In this document: piece by piece, positions 11,024 to 23,150 of the stretch
Layout: each line of letters starts with the position of its first letter
Position numbering within the stretch: the first letter of the stretch is position 1
Origin: Adiantum capillus-veneris
Taxonomy: Eukaryota; Streptophyta; Polypodiopsida; Polypodiales; Pteridaceae
Direction: 5' to 3'
Assembly: GCA_014529385.2 (NCBI GenBank)
Contig: CM043942.1
Coordinates: forward strand, 104,980,141 to 105,044,140
DNA length: 64,000 nucleotides
Program-made: the position numbers and the translations under genes
Notes under the pieces: generated by a model
The model's database searches: none
What the model saw: only the letters and a program-made list of their open reading frames with translations
What the model was told of the DNA's origin: nothing

Positions 11024-11280
11024 AAATGCATGGGGCCCCACTCTTCAAACCAAAATCCAAATCTCTTTGTGAAAAAGGAGAGATTGTTAGCATGAATAAC
11101 AAGATATATGCATAGTGGTACTCAAAGCAAGTAGCGACACACAAGCAATGATACGTACAACCTTTCCATACTTTGTAAATGAAACTACAAAAAGAAGCAC
11201 AAACCAGTAGAATAACTAAAATATGGCCATCAACCATAAGAGAGAGATTCACATTTGCTAAATAAGCATGAAACATATAT
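11024..11280. repeat. Repeat R2, copy 1, right part
   Basis: Continues R2 after the Copia B insertion. It matches 28700-28823 and then 29395-29490. The two parts of the other copy are separated by about 570 bp that are absent here. Similarity fades at about 11240, and a Copia remnant starts just after. Confidence 0.8.
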
Positions 11281-12807
11281 TTGAACTACATAATAGAGTT
11301 ACTTGCGGGTAAACGGGCATTGCCATGCAAATGGGTGTACAAAAGAAGTATATCACAGACGATCTTGAGCCTAAGTATAAGGCTAGATTGGTTGCTAAAG
11401 AGTTCAATAAATGAAAGGTGTGAACTTGATGAAATATTTTCTCTAGTGGTCAAGATGAATACATTTCATCTTATGCTTAGTCTAGTAGCCATTGAGGACA
11501 TGGAATTGGTCCAAATGGATGTGAAGACAACATTTCTCCATGGGATCTTAAAGAGGATGTCTACATGAAATATCTAGAAGGTTTTGCAATAAATCCTGAC
11601 AAGCCAACATGGGAAGAACTGGTGTGTAGACTCAAGAAATCTTTGTATGGATTAAATCAAGGCTTAAAGCAATGGTACATAAATCTTGACAAGTACATTG
11701 AGTCCCAGGGTTACGTACGGAGCCAAGAGGATCACTACTTGTACACAAAGAGGTTGAATGATGGTTCCCTCATCATCCTGATTTTGTACGTGAATGATAT
11801 GCTCATAGCCAAGAAGTGAGATTGCACTTCTCAAGGATGCCTCAAGCAAGCAATTTGCTATGAAATATTTCTAATGGTATGCGTTTCAAAAGAGATCCAA
11901 ACGTGGTATACTTGAAATTTTGCAGGAAGAGAATATTCACAAGATATTGCAGCATTTTAACATGCAAGGGGGAAAGCATTGAGTATCCCAATGGCTGTAT
12001 ACAAAGAACTTAGCAAGCATGATTGTCCCAAAGGATGCTGAAAAGGAAGAGATGGAAAATGTGCCGTATTCTTCGACAGTTGGTAGTCTCATGTTGGCCA
12101 TGGTTAGCACACGACCAAACATTGCATACACAATGTGAGTGGTCAAGAGGTTTATGGAATATCGAGGTAGAAAGCATTGGGAAGAAGTGAAGAACATCTT
12201 GACATACATCAAGGGCTCAGCTAGCAAGTGCTTATGCTTTGGGAACATTGATGCATCCATAGTTGGATACACTGATTTGGATTATGCGGGTTTTGTGGGC
12301 ACTAGACGATCCACATCTGGCTACATTTTCTTATTTGCTGGAGTGGCAGTTTCTTGTAGATCATGTATCCAGAATTGCACTTTGTTTTCCACCGCTGAGG
12401 CAGAGTATGTTGTACTTTCTAGTTTCAGCAAGGAAGCTATGTGATTATCTTGTCTAGTTGAATACTTTGGTATACACCATACTCCAATACTACATTGCGA
12501 CAATCAGAGGGTGATTGCATAAGCAAAGAACCCTAGGTTTCACTCCAAGTCGAAACACATAGAGATCAGATATCATGTGGTATGGGATATTTTGGCTAGC
12601 AAACACATTGACTTAGTCAAAGTTCACATGGATGAAAACGAGTGGATGCTCATACGAAGAGCTTAGCCTCAGAGTGGTTTGCACATTGCATAGAGATGAT
12701 GGGCGTAGGGTGAAGCTACATTCACACTTCACAGTTTTGTACAGTTGTACAGAATAGCCCCTACATTATTTAGCCACTTGGGCCACATTGACCTTCAAGT
12801 GGGAGAT
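11281..12807 (+). pseudogene. Copia C remnant: RT and RNase H
   Basis: A 5'-truncated Copia pol read through several frames. It begins in the RT (LAGKRALPCKWVYK), continues with DEIFSLVVKMNTF, QMDVKTTFLHG, KKSLYGLNQGLKQWY, and then LYVNDMLIAKK, where the normal catalytic YVDD reads YVND. RNase H follows with YTDLDYAG, RRSTSGYIF, STAEAEYV, LHCDNQ and SKHIEIRYH. Stops and frameshifts are common. A PPT (12797-12807) and 3' LTR come next. There is no 5' LTR, gag, protease or integrase: R2 lies directly upstream. It resembles Copia B in its 3' half (for example the GDLYVD-type tail) but is clearly older. Confidence 0.88.
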
Positions 12808-13011
12808 TGTTGGGTTTTAGGCCAAGTGGCTGCCAGTAGGAAATGGTTGGCCGCCCATCTTTAATTCTATTGTTTGGTTATAATGAAGAATAAGGAGTAG
12901 AGAGTTTCCACTCTCTAAAGCTCCACCAAAAATAGACGGTGTTCTTCTCATCCCCTTCCCTTCTCTCTTTTTCCCTCTCTTGCAATCCATAGCTGTTTCT
13001 ACAGCTTTACA
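12808..13011 (+). repeat. 3' LTR of Copia C
   Basis: Starts TGTTGGGTTTTAGG directly after the PPT AAGTGGGAGAT. It probably ends at CTTTACA (13011), where LINE-like sequence begins. The right end is inferred because no partner LTR is in the window. Confidence 0.7.
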
Positions 13012-13270
13012 AAGATTATTCAAGAAAGCATGGAATATATTCTTGCCCTTGGAAAACTAAGGAGCTTGGATGAGTGGAAGCGGTCCACTTCTTCCGTTGC
13101 AAAGAGTAAGTAATAATAGAAACTGGCTAGTTTTGGGCTAGCCCTTTGTTCTATTTGGAGTGGTCGAGAGACACCTCATGGCTTGTTATGAGCTTGAGGT
13201 TGCTTTGTATAGATCATGATTTTTATACATTTTCCCACTCATAGTATGAGTTTACGTTAAATGTAACTTA
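13012..13270 (+). pseudogene. LINE 3' terminal fragment
   Basis: Shares the LINE tail of the window: a DEWK-like stretch near 13060, then a 3' UTR with CATGGCTTGTTATGAGCTTG, and a terminal CCACTCATAGTATGAGTTT, a degenerate form of the hairpin found at 5430, 31.8 and 33.3 kb. No poly(A) is preserved. Copia C appears to have landed next to or in it. Confidence 0.5.
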
Positions 13271-14436
13271 GATACCACACTGTCCCTAGTAGAAAAAAAC
13301 GACATGGGTTTTAAGTACACTCTCTCCTCATTCATGCAACACAAAATATTGAGCATCGATTATAGTAGTGACTTCTGCACTATCTATCATCTATGTAGCC
13401 ATGGAGATATGCTATTGAAATATTATGCATTATGAGAAATCATAATTCACATAGCTTTGCTTGCAAATTGTAAGAAACATGAAAATCAAATCCATAATAA
13501 AAAATGAGTGTACTTTATTTAGTGGAAGTAAATATCTCCCCAATAATTCTTCCTTCTTCAAAGGAAGAGCAAGTATGATTGCTTGAGGTATCTCCTTGAT
13601 TAAAAAATTAATGCATAAAGAACATCCAACTCTTTGTGAGAAATTCATAGATGAGATGCTCAAGTTGATAGACTCTCTCACCTTGCAATGGTGAAGTCTC
13701 TTACACTAGGTTGCTTCATAGAAGAATAAAGCAGCCTGATCTCTGACACCAATGTAATGGACTTATTTGATCAAGACAACAGTCTTGGCTTTCTTTGATA
13801 ATAAACATAGATCCGCAGAGTCTCCTCTTTGAAAAAGTGTCATCTTTTTTTCTTCTTTGAGTTGACAGTCTTCCTCCTCCTGTAGAAGAAGCATCACAAA
13901 AACACACAAAACAATTCAAAAACATGTGCATGCTTCTCTTGAAAGATCTTTACTTACAGAGTTTCATGCATTTTGGTCCCATAAAAGCACATTTAATTTT
14001 GGAAAGGATTCCATTAGCACTTCTAAAGGTTGTATCATCGTTTTGGCACCCTAAGGTGTTGAGATGCACCTTAGACTAATTGCATTGGTATTTTTAAAGG
14101 TTTCTTAACCCTTTTGGTACCTAAGGTCCAAGATGCACCTTCCAACCATCTTTGTAATCGTAGTTCTTCCACTCTTTTTATTTTCTCTCTTTGAAACTTT
14201 TCATTCACAATCGTGAGTATGGAAAAAAATGATGTCTCATTTTACAACTAGGTATTTTTATGCACAATGATACAAAGGCCTAACATTAGAACAAAGTATG
14301 AGAGAGAGACACATATAGAGATAGAAAGAATTTGGTGTAGCACAAAAAAGGTAAACATCTTTCCACTTATGCAAAAAATTATTCATTGAAACTTTATTGT
14401 GTTCTCAGTCTTTACCTCTACAAATCGGCAAGATCA
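13271..14436. other. Noncoding stretch with a possible minus-strand LTR start
   Basis: No protein is recognised. Read on the minus strand, 13735-13752 gives TTGGTGTCAGAGATCAGG, which resembles an initiator-Met primer site. The plus strand continues at 13753 with TGTAATGG, which could be the inner end of a minus-oriented LTR. No second LTR was found, so this stays a suggestion. Confidence 0.3.
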
Positions 14437-15711
14437 GATCCTTTATCCATTTTAAGTTTTTTTCTTGTCATTCCTCAAACAAGGAGACTTTGATGATGAC
14501 AAAATTCCATTGGCCCCCTAACCAGCCATAGAAATGGTCTTTGATTGACCTATGGAAACTTGCACCATGAAATTATTAATAATCTCTATGAGTAGAGTGA
14601 AATTTTCATGTTAATGTGGTTTCCCAACTCTATTAGTTTGCTTGTGAATCTCTTATGTGAATGTTAGTACTAGAGGTGTAGTTGAAGTAACTTGAGGATA
14701 GAGGCAATAAGAGTGTGTTTGAATCTTGAAAAATAGCACTACAATAAAATATGTAAAGTCAATCGATCACCAAATCACCAAAAACCGTTTACAAATGCTA
14801 GCCAAACTCATATAATTCTCCTAGCGTATGATGTCTGATTGCTACCAAACTTGTTAGAATGATAGGCAAGACCATTTAGACTAATTCTAGGGTCTCAAAT
14901 TCACCAAAAAGAGCCAGTTACCAAATTGATATTAAGTAATAACCAAATTTTAGTAGGTCAAAATAAACATTTTGAGCATACTACAACTTAGTTATAATGG
15001 CATGGTCTATCCATAACAACTTATAGTTTCTCAATCGGATGTCAAAATTTCAAGTTATGAAACAATATATCATGTACAGAACCGCAAATTAAGTATTGAA
15101 ATCTAGCAAGAGACATACATCAACGTGTACACTTTATTCATGTCGTCCTTGTCTAGTACTTTTACTTCTTTTCACCAAAGAGTGTATCCCACTTGTCCAA
15201 ACTACTCTAAAAGGTATACAATAAGTACCAAAGCACCTCCAAATCCCCATAGAAAAACCAATCACTATATATGTGTTCAATAAAAATAATACTTTGGAGT
15301 GATGTAGAGAAAGTTTTGAGATATCAACAATTGGTATTAAAAAAATCACTAGTTTAGGTGGCTATGTCCTTGGGACCGATGCCAAATTCTAACGTGGTTC
15401 CCTAACTCCACTAATCTTATTATAGAAATAACAAGATCTCATACATTAATGTCAATACAAGGGGCCTATCCAACTCTTGAAAAACAATATGATGTGCACT
15501 ACAATCAAATACCCAAACTCAAGTGATCACCAAATCATTGAGAACTAGCCTACGGCTGCTAGACAAACTTATACATTTCACTTTGGAAATGATATCCAAT
15601 CGCTACCAAACTTGCTAGGATGATAGAGAAGACCATCTAGACCAACTCTAGGGTCTAAAATCTAGCAAACAAGGCTTGTTTGTACAAATGATACTAAATA
15701 TTAACCCTAAT
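14437..15711. repeat. Repeat R1, copy 2
   Basis: Second copy of R1. It starts at the same point as copy 1 (GATCCTTTATCC) and shows the same tandem blocks (about 14660-15130 and 15440-15711). It is cut at 15711 by the LTR-like sequence that starts TGAAATTGG. Copy 1 continues beyond this point, so the right part of this copy is missing from here. Confidence 0.75.
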
Positions 15712-16396
15712 TGAAATTGGAGCTGATCTCTTAAGACAGCTAATTCCAGTGTTGAAGGATTTCAGCTACTTAGAGTAGGAAGAGTTCAGACAGCAGACTA
15801 GACAGAAATCAGTGACTAGACTGAAATATGAATACTGAAATGAGAATCAGACTTAAAGATTAGAGTAAAGTTCAGATTCAAATTCAGAAGACTGTTGAGA
15901 AGTCAGTATCACTGGAATATATATATCATGATTGAGATTACAGTGAATATGATTACAGAGAGGGAAAGTGTAGCCGATAATACTGCCACTGATGCTCAAG
16001 TGCAATTATAACTCAAAGCGCTAATACAAGTGATAACAATTACCCACCCGATATCAAAGTAATGGGCCCTATTTATATGCTTCGGGTTTACCGTAGTAAT
16101 TACTTTAGTAATTACTAAGTGATTCACTGCCCATCTTCTAAGAACACGTTCCCACATGGTGACGCGCCAGCCGTCTACATGCTTCCCTTCTTTCTTGAAT
16201 TTTGGCAAGATTCCAAAATTTTTGAAAAATCCATTGTCTGGTTCTGATGTTGAACTGAAAAATCCATCGTCTGGTTCTGATGTTGACAATCCATCTTCTC
16301 AATGTCAGACTCTGACAATCCACCAGAAGATGGTGAAGGATGCAGAGCTCTAGAAAGCTCACAGATTGTGAGAGGTAGCTGAAAAGGCCAAGGTCA
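15712..16396 (-). repeat. Candidate 3' LTR of the OTA element
   Basis: Plus-strand ends are TGAAATTGG and AAGGTCA (TG...CA). On the minus strand it holds a TATAAATAG promoter box (16072-16080), and the purine tract GGCAGAGAGAGA (16397-16408) lies just before it. U3 contains about two copies of a 33-bp tandem repeat (16222-16300, with CCATCGTCTGGTTCTGATG). No partner LTR is in the window. Confidence 0.55.
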
Positions 16397-16447
16397 TCTC
16401 TCTCTGCCTGCTGAAAAGAAAAGTCGCCCCCGAATGCTGAGATAGAA

Positions 16448-19400
16448 CTACCCAGTATCCTTCCATTGGACCGTCTTCCTTTTGCCCTTGCTCTTTGACC
16501 GTGTTGGTGCCTGAGAAGTTCTAGCATCAGCATTCTCCTTCTGAATCAATCGATAAATGGCCTCCTGCTCCAGCTGATCCCGCCGTTCTGTGGTCATCTC
16601 TACCTCATAAGGTGTGAGAGAATGATAGGTTTTGGTGTCAGGATCATAGAGTGTATGCTTGCCCTTGGTCAGTCTGGTTCTGGCCAGTTTATGACAGTGC
16701 GAAGCAGTATGGATCCATCCTTGTGGAAGAGACTGATTTGTTTTGACGCATGCTTCGAACAGAATCTCAGCCATCTCCCTATACTGCGGTGCTAGACCCG
16801 TCTTTGCTGCAATGTCTTTCTCAGGGAGTTTGGAAGATTCGACTGTAAGCTGCAGTAACTGATTAGTAATCCTAGTCAATCCTTTGACCTGAATCTTCCA
16901 CTGGCCCATACACAGTTGAATCCTCTGTAGCTCTTCCCTTATTTCCTGGATATCATTGATTTGAAGAACATCATTGAACAATGTCTGCCAAGTCTTCCAT
17001 TCTACAGTTGATCGCTCATACCAATCATGAAGCTCATCAATTATTTTGAAATATGTGAGTCGATCAACTGGCTCTTGATATTGAGGATACAGTGTTGGAA
17101 AGAATCTTGGCAACTCAGTTTCTCTTGCTGGAACATCATACAAGAGAACTGGAGAATCAGACACAAATTCAAGGAAATTCAGAACTGCCTGGTTCTCTTG
17201 TTGCATCATCTTCCTAGTAATTCTGACTAGCTGGAATAGGGTGCGGAGAGCAGTTGCCTGTGCTCCGATTGACATGCGAGTTTGCGGTCCTCTGCTAGTG
17301 GCTGTCTGGTCTTCCAGGATGGCTTTCATTCTCTGGTCCAAAACACCTCTGGCAATTTGCAGTTGAACCAGAACACCCTTAAGTTGGACCCTAACGTCCT
17401 TCATACAGCGGTAAGTTGGTTTGTTACCCAGCAGAAGTTCCAGTTCTAAAGCCAAAGACTGACAATCTGCAGTGGACTGCCTTTGCCAGTGCGGATTTAC
17501 CACTTTCTCATCAGCATTGAGTATCCATTCTGGAACTCGTTCCAACAGTTGAACTGTATTGGGATGCGCCGGTAGTCTACAAGCTTCCTTATCATGAAAA
17601 GCTGCAGATTTCCAATGTTCTACCATTTCCCTAGCTCCTACATATAGCCTTTGGAACCTTTCTAAATCAGTCCACAAAGTATCATCCTCCAGATATTGTT
17701 TGGTGATGGAGACCTGTTGATGTCTCAGATGCTTATTTAGGGTAATGAGTTGCAGTGAATGCTGATGATCCTTCACTGGTCCTTCATCCTGAGCCTTCAT
17801 TTTCCCTTTAGCCTCTCTGCTGTGATGGGACTGATCAGGTGGCTCATTTCCAGTGTTGCTGGTCTGCCGTTCTTCAGTCTGCTGATGACCCGACTGTTGT
17901 TCTGTTTCCTGTCTTTCCTGCTATTCCTCAGTCTGGTAAGGTATGTCTTGCTGTGACTGGCCTCCTTCATCTGGCCCTGTCCCATCATTGCCTGGTCCTG
18001 GAGGTGGAGATGGTGGTGGGGCATCATCATCATCCTGTGTATGCCCGGTTTGTTGATCCTCCTCCTCCTTATTAGCTTCATCTTCGTCTTCTTCGTCATC
18101 CTCCTCTGGGGATGTCTGCTGCTCAATATAATCCATGATGGCTTGGTTCATCAGAGCATTGTTGAATTCACTCACCTTGTCCTGCAAATCACTTTGCAGA
18201 CTTTCCATCAAAGATTTTAAATTTTCTAAATCAAAAACAGCATTGCCTGCGGGGTTCAAAATTTCAGACAAGCTGTTGTATATGTATCTGTCCGTCAGCG
18301 AACGCTTCAGAGCTGTATGGTGTAATAGCAGCTTCCTAAATTATGCCCGCTTCGTTCTGAGCCCCATTTCAGTTCGCTCTGCCGCTCTCGATGCTTCATT
18401 CCTTTGACTCTTTATGATCATAATTTCAGACTCAGCTTTAGCTAACTTTTTGTTCAACAACTCCTGAGCTCTCTCTGACTGAGCTTGCAATACCCTGTGG
18501 TGTATGTTCTGCGCTTCCTGTGCTTTCTGAAGTGTGGCAATCTGATGCTGTGCTTCTCCCAATTCATCTTTAAGCTTTTTAACTTCATCTTCTGATCCAG
18601 CAGCTTCCACCAATTGTCCCATACAGCTGACAATGGTATTCCAAGAGGACTATATCAGTACTGAACATCTGTCTTTGACCGTTGTTGGATCAGAATCAAC
18701 TGGTTCATATATTGCCACAGAAGCCACATAAGGTAGAGTTGCATAATCAGTTTTGGTGAGTGAGAGATGCCCTCTCAATTTTTGAGTTTGCATTTGCTGT
18801 AGCTTATCCTTTTTAACCAATTACAGAGGGTTTTGAGAAATGACAGGAACTGTTTCAGTCATAGTTGAGGACGTTGGACCTTTCCCTTTATCCAGTTGAT
18901 TCCTGCCTTTGTCTCCTGACTGGTCTGGTACCTTCGCCTCAGTGACTGGCTTTACCTGATCCTTCCCAGATCCAGTAACAACTGTCTGATTAGGTATAGT
19001 TGTCTCAGTGCTCGCTGCCTTTACCTGGCTTTCGATGTGCTTCAAGAATTCACTACTTTTGGTCAGTGTAATTCTTAGTTTCTTTGAACTACTAGCTTCC
19101 TCTGCAGTAGCTTTCCTTTTCAGGTCCTTGGAAGTTGTTTGACTGTCCGTTTCCTCGTCGTCTGAGGATAGGTCAATTTTCTTTGGTTCAGAAATGGGCT
19201 GCTCATTCCATGCCAGCTTCACCTGCTCATTAATATCTGCAGCAGTAGCCCAATACAGAAATTGCCAGACATACCATGCCTTGAAAACAGTTTGAGATTT
19301 CAACTTGGTAGTCTGTTGAAGTACATTATGCGAGAGTATTTGACACAGGTTGATATGGACTTGTGGATCCAATATCTTAGCCAACAGCATAGCAAATAAT

Positions 19401-20146
19401 TTTTCTAACACATAAGTTGGGTTATTCTTAAGACTGACTGCTTCAGCTACAAACCTGTAAGCAGCGGAGGCTTCCAGTCCTGCTACTGGAACTCCTTGAG
19501 CACTTGCCTTGCGCTTCTTTTGAGCTGCTTCATCCTCCTTAAGGGCAATACTTATTTGTTGCGCAGTTGCCACCGATGGTTTAGGCTCATTAGGCATTCT
19601 AAATGCAAAGGCAATGGCTTTTGGTGTTACTGACACCCTCCTATTATTTATCATAGCACTGTTGTTTTCTGCATCAAAAGAATCAAGAACTTGCTTGATG
19701 ATCCCTGCATCAAAAGAAATCCTTGTCGCTTGCAATACAACTCGCAGATCCCAGAGTTGTAGCAGAGTCATTGCATGATCAGTAAAGGCATATCTTTGGA
19801 TTTTACTGTATGGAAGAACAGGAAGGCTTTCCTTTGCATCAGTAATTATAGCCTGGTTTTCTGCAAGAGTTTCCTCCATCTTCTCTAATCGTTTCCTTCT
19901 ACCCATACACTGTGAGGTCGACGACGATGAAACAGACGAAGGCAAAGAGGACTTACTTGTGTTAAAGCCGTTGCCTGGTGTCGCTGGTAAGGTTGTCTGA
20001 CAGTCAGCTGTCTCGTTGGAGGTCGAAGTTTGCGGTTGTAGTGAAGAGACCTCGGAGCTCGGCGATGGCTAATGGTTGAAAGGAGGAAAGCGTCGCGCAG
20101 GAGATTTATGAGGAAAAATGTTAACTCTTCTGACTATTATACGTGT
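16448..20146 (-). pseudogene. Long extra 3' ORF of the OTA element, unknown function
   Basis: About 1230 codons in the same minus frame as gag-pol, broken by stops at 20069 (TAG), 18821 (TAA), 18650 (TAG), 18341 (TAA) and 17921 (TAG). The natural end is TAG at 16448. N-terminal part (20146-18824): Ser/Thr/Pro-rich start, then a helical domain with VLPYSKIQRYAFTDHAM, RISFDAGIIKQVLDSF and VTPKAIAFAFRMPNEP, and a Lys/Ser/acidic tail. Middle (18622-18344): a coiled coil rich in Glu, Gln, Lys and Ala. Then an acidic and Pro-rich segment (EEDDEEDEDE, PPPSPPPGPG). C-terminal 450 residues (17800-16451): mostly helical, with a basic end (RSKSKGKRKTVQWK). I see no signal peptide or membrane segment, so an envelope role is not supported. 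The first domain faintly recalls the plant-transposon domain downstream of pol in Athila-like elements; this is a weak impression. Confidence 0.65.
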
Positions 20147-21835
20147 TCACGCCATAAAAGCTCCACTATTCGCCGCTCCTAGACTTGTGTGCGCCGTCGC
20201 TGACGTGGCAAACATGCATTGGACAAGACTGCAACCCATCCTTGTAATAATTATCAATGGCATACCATTTGACCGTTGGCCACTTAAAATGTGGAAAGTG
20301 TGTTCATACTGGCTCTGAATTGATTCCCACTCTGGCTGGGTCATATTGGTACTGGTTCTTACATCCGCCTGATCTGATTCTTCAGGTACTGGTTCTGAAG
20401 CTGGAACTGGTTGCACATGGAAAAGACCAAAAATATCTGATTCTGGTATCTCTTGATCAACAACCTCCAGTTCCTTAGTGACTTCTTCTAATCCAGTTTC
20501 TCTGGTCTCTGAGTAATAAAGTTTGATCTTTGCTCCATTATATACTCCTGGCAACATTAGTCCAGATAAGTCTTTTAATCTGACTGTGCCATTGGAAAAG
20601 ACCCAATCAACCTCAAAAGGTCCTGCCCAGGCAATCTTCAAATTCGGCTTCTTTGGACCCATTCTTGACTGATATAGAAGCACTAAGTCTCCTTTCTGGA
20701 ATTCTCGGACTTTAATTCGGCGATCATGCCAGTGCTTCCTTCTTTGTTGAACAATTTCCTGTTCTAATATAGCCCTTTGCCTGAGTTCATCTAACTGCAT
20801 CAGTTCATCCAGTCTTTTCTTAAGGTTATGGTTGAAGTCTAATCCATACTTTACAGCCATTCTCAGACTGGGGATTACAAACTCCATAGGAACCACTGCT
20901 TCAGTACCATACACCATTCTGAATGGTGTCATTCCAGTAGTTACCTTATAAGCTGTTCTATAAGCCCATAGAGTAGTCTGAAGCTTCAAATCCCACTGGT
21001 CTGGTTTCTTTTGCACCACCTTAGTGAGAATAGTCTTAATTGTCTTATTGCTACTTTCAGCCTGTCCATTGCATCTGGGATAGTAAGGAGTAGATTTCCG
21101 ATGCTTGACTGAAAGCATATCTAATAGGATTTCCATAGTATCATTGATAAAGTGTGTCCCTTGATCGGTCACAATTTCCAATGGACATCCATATCGGCAA
21201 ACAATATTCTCAAACAGAAACCGTGCAGTTGACTTGGCTGTGTTGTCAGGAAGAGCTTTAGCTTCAACCCACTTGGTAACATAACAAGTAGCCATCACGA
21301 TGTACTTGTTCTTCCTGGGAGTCACCTTCTTAAAAGGTCCCATAAAATCCAATCCCCATTTCATGAATACTCCCAATGGTTGTATTGGAATTAAGGGAGT
21401 CATGTCTGCAGCTATTGGTCGGCCCATTCTCTGGCATATATCACAAATTTTACAAAAGCTTCTGACATCAGCAATCATTGTTTGCCACCACAGACTTGCT
21501 TGCAGAATATTCTTGTAGGTTACTTCGTTGGAAAAGTGTCCACCAGACTCTCCATTATGTGCCTCTGAGATAACTTGCATTCTTCCCTCCATTGTAACAC
21601 ATCTCCAAAGTATACCATCCACACCCAATCGATAAACTACTCCCCCAATGATGGTAAATTTCAGGCTTTTTATGATCAGAGCCTTCTTCTAATTCTGTTT
21701 CCAATATTTTGGAAAGGCACCTTGGGAAAGGAACTGATAAATATCATACCATTCAGGATCCACTGATTCTTCTCCTTCTAGCTAAAATAAATCAGCATCC
21801 ACTGATTCATCTCTCAGAGGTGATTCTGAAAATCC
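20147..21835 (-). pseudogene. OTA element integrase
   Basis: Integrase inserts the reverse-transcribed DNA into the genome. The zinc-binding part shows HNGESGGHFS...CKICDICQRMG. The catalytic core has its three acids in place: MKWGLDFMGPF, IVTDQGTHF and CNGQAESSNK. TTLWAYRTAYK, GMTPFRMVYG and the C-terminal DLVLLYQSRMGPKKPNLKI...WAGPFEV follow. The linker from RNase H carries stops at 21836 (TAA), 21782 (TAG) and 21689 (TAG). A TGA at 20147 ends this segment and may be the real end of pol, because the next residues lead into the extra ORF. No chromodomain is present, as expected for OTA elements. Confidence 0.9.
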
Positions 21836-23150
21836 TTATGTACTTCTGGAAAGAAAGTCAGCTCCACATTGGTTTCGGCCAGGCTTATGGAAAATTCTGA
21901 ACTCAAATTCCATAAGGAACATCATCCATCTTATCAGCCTGCGTTGAATAATGACTTTGTTAATCAGAAACAGAAGAGCTTGATGATCCATATAAAATTG
22001 GAATAACTTCCCCAATAGGTAATGCCTGAACTTTGTAGCGCTAAAAACCATTCCGAGGGCTTCTCTTTCAGTAGTCGTATAGCCTTGTTCAGCCTGACTG
22101 AATCTCCGACTAGCAAAATAGACCGGATAGTCTGTTCTGCCATCTGGCTGAGCTAATATTGCCCCCATTGCCAATCCTAAAGCATCGACGTGTACATGAA
22201 AAATGATATCCCAGTTCGGCTGCCTGAGGACTAGTTTACTGGTAATGGATTTTTTCAAATTCTGGAAACTCTTCTCACACTCAGCAGTCCAATTGAACTT
22301 ACTGGTCTTCTTTGTAAGCTCATATAGTGGCACTGCTTGAGAAGCAAATTTGTGTACAAATCTTCTATAAAAATTTACATACCCCAAAAAAGAACTCAAC
22401 TCAGAAGCAGTTCTGGGTGCCTTAGCTTGCTGGACACACTGTATTTTGTCATTGGCCATTTATATTCCATTGCGGGAAACCACATGTCCCAGTAGCTGTC
22501 CCTTCCAAACCAGAAATACTGATTTAAATGGATTCAAACAAATCCTTTTCTCCTGACAGCGTTTAAAAACCATCTCTAGGAATAGAAGATGTTGTTCCTC
22601 AGCTGAATAGACAGTGAAGTCATCCATGAAAATGGCGAGGAACTGATGAAGAAATTCATTAAACATCTCCATCATACACCGTTGAAAAGTAGCTCGTGCA
22701 TTGCACAGGCCAAAAGGCATCACCAGATACATGAATGCTCCCCACTCAGTGATGAAAGTGGTCTTGGTCCTATCTTCTAGAGCAATCTGTAACTGGTTAT
22801 AGCCACTATAACCATCCATGAAGCTATACATCTCATATCCTGCGATCTCATCAAGCAACATATCAGTAAAAGGTAAGGGAAATGGATCGTTAATGGTCTA
22901 GGCATTTAGTTTCCTATAGTCGACACAAACCCTTAATTTCCCATTCTTCTTAGGAATGACAACTATTGGAAATAACCAATCATTACTTGCTACTTCCGTA
23001 ATGAACCCAACCTTGAGAAGATTATCAATCTCCTCCTTGACCTTCTTTGCATAGTTAGGGTTCATCCGGTATCTTTGTAATCTGACTGGTCTAGCGTCCG
23101 CTTTTAGTGGGATTCGATGCTGACAGACTTCAGGATCTACTCCCTTCAAA
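21836..23150 (-). pseudogene. OTA element reverse transcriptase and RNase H
   Basis: The reverse transcriptase copies element RNA into DNA. N-terminal VVIPKKNGKLRVCVDYRKLNA is followed by a TAG (22898). Then come MDGYSGYNQLQIA, LVMPFGLCNARATFQRCM and the catalytic FMDDFTVYS (about 22617-22631), with both Asp residues present. A TAA at 22460 breaks the thumb before FLGYVNFYRRF. RNase H follows with HVDALGLAMGAIL, YFASRRF, TTEREALGMVF and MDHQALLFLI, ending with HKPGRNQCGADFLSR. Apart from the stops, motif order and spacing are those of a complete enzyme, and no frameshift occurs. The wording MDGYSGYNQ supports the OTA branch. Confidence 0.9.
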
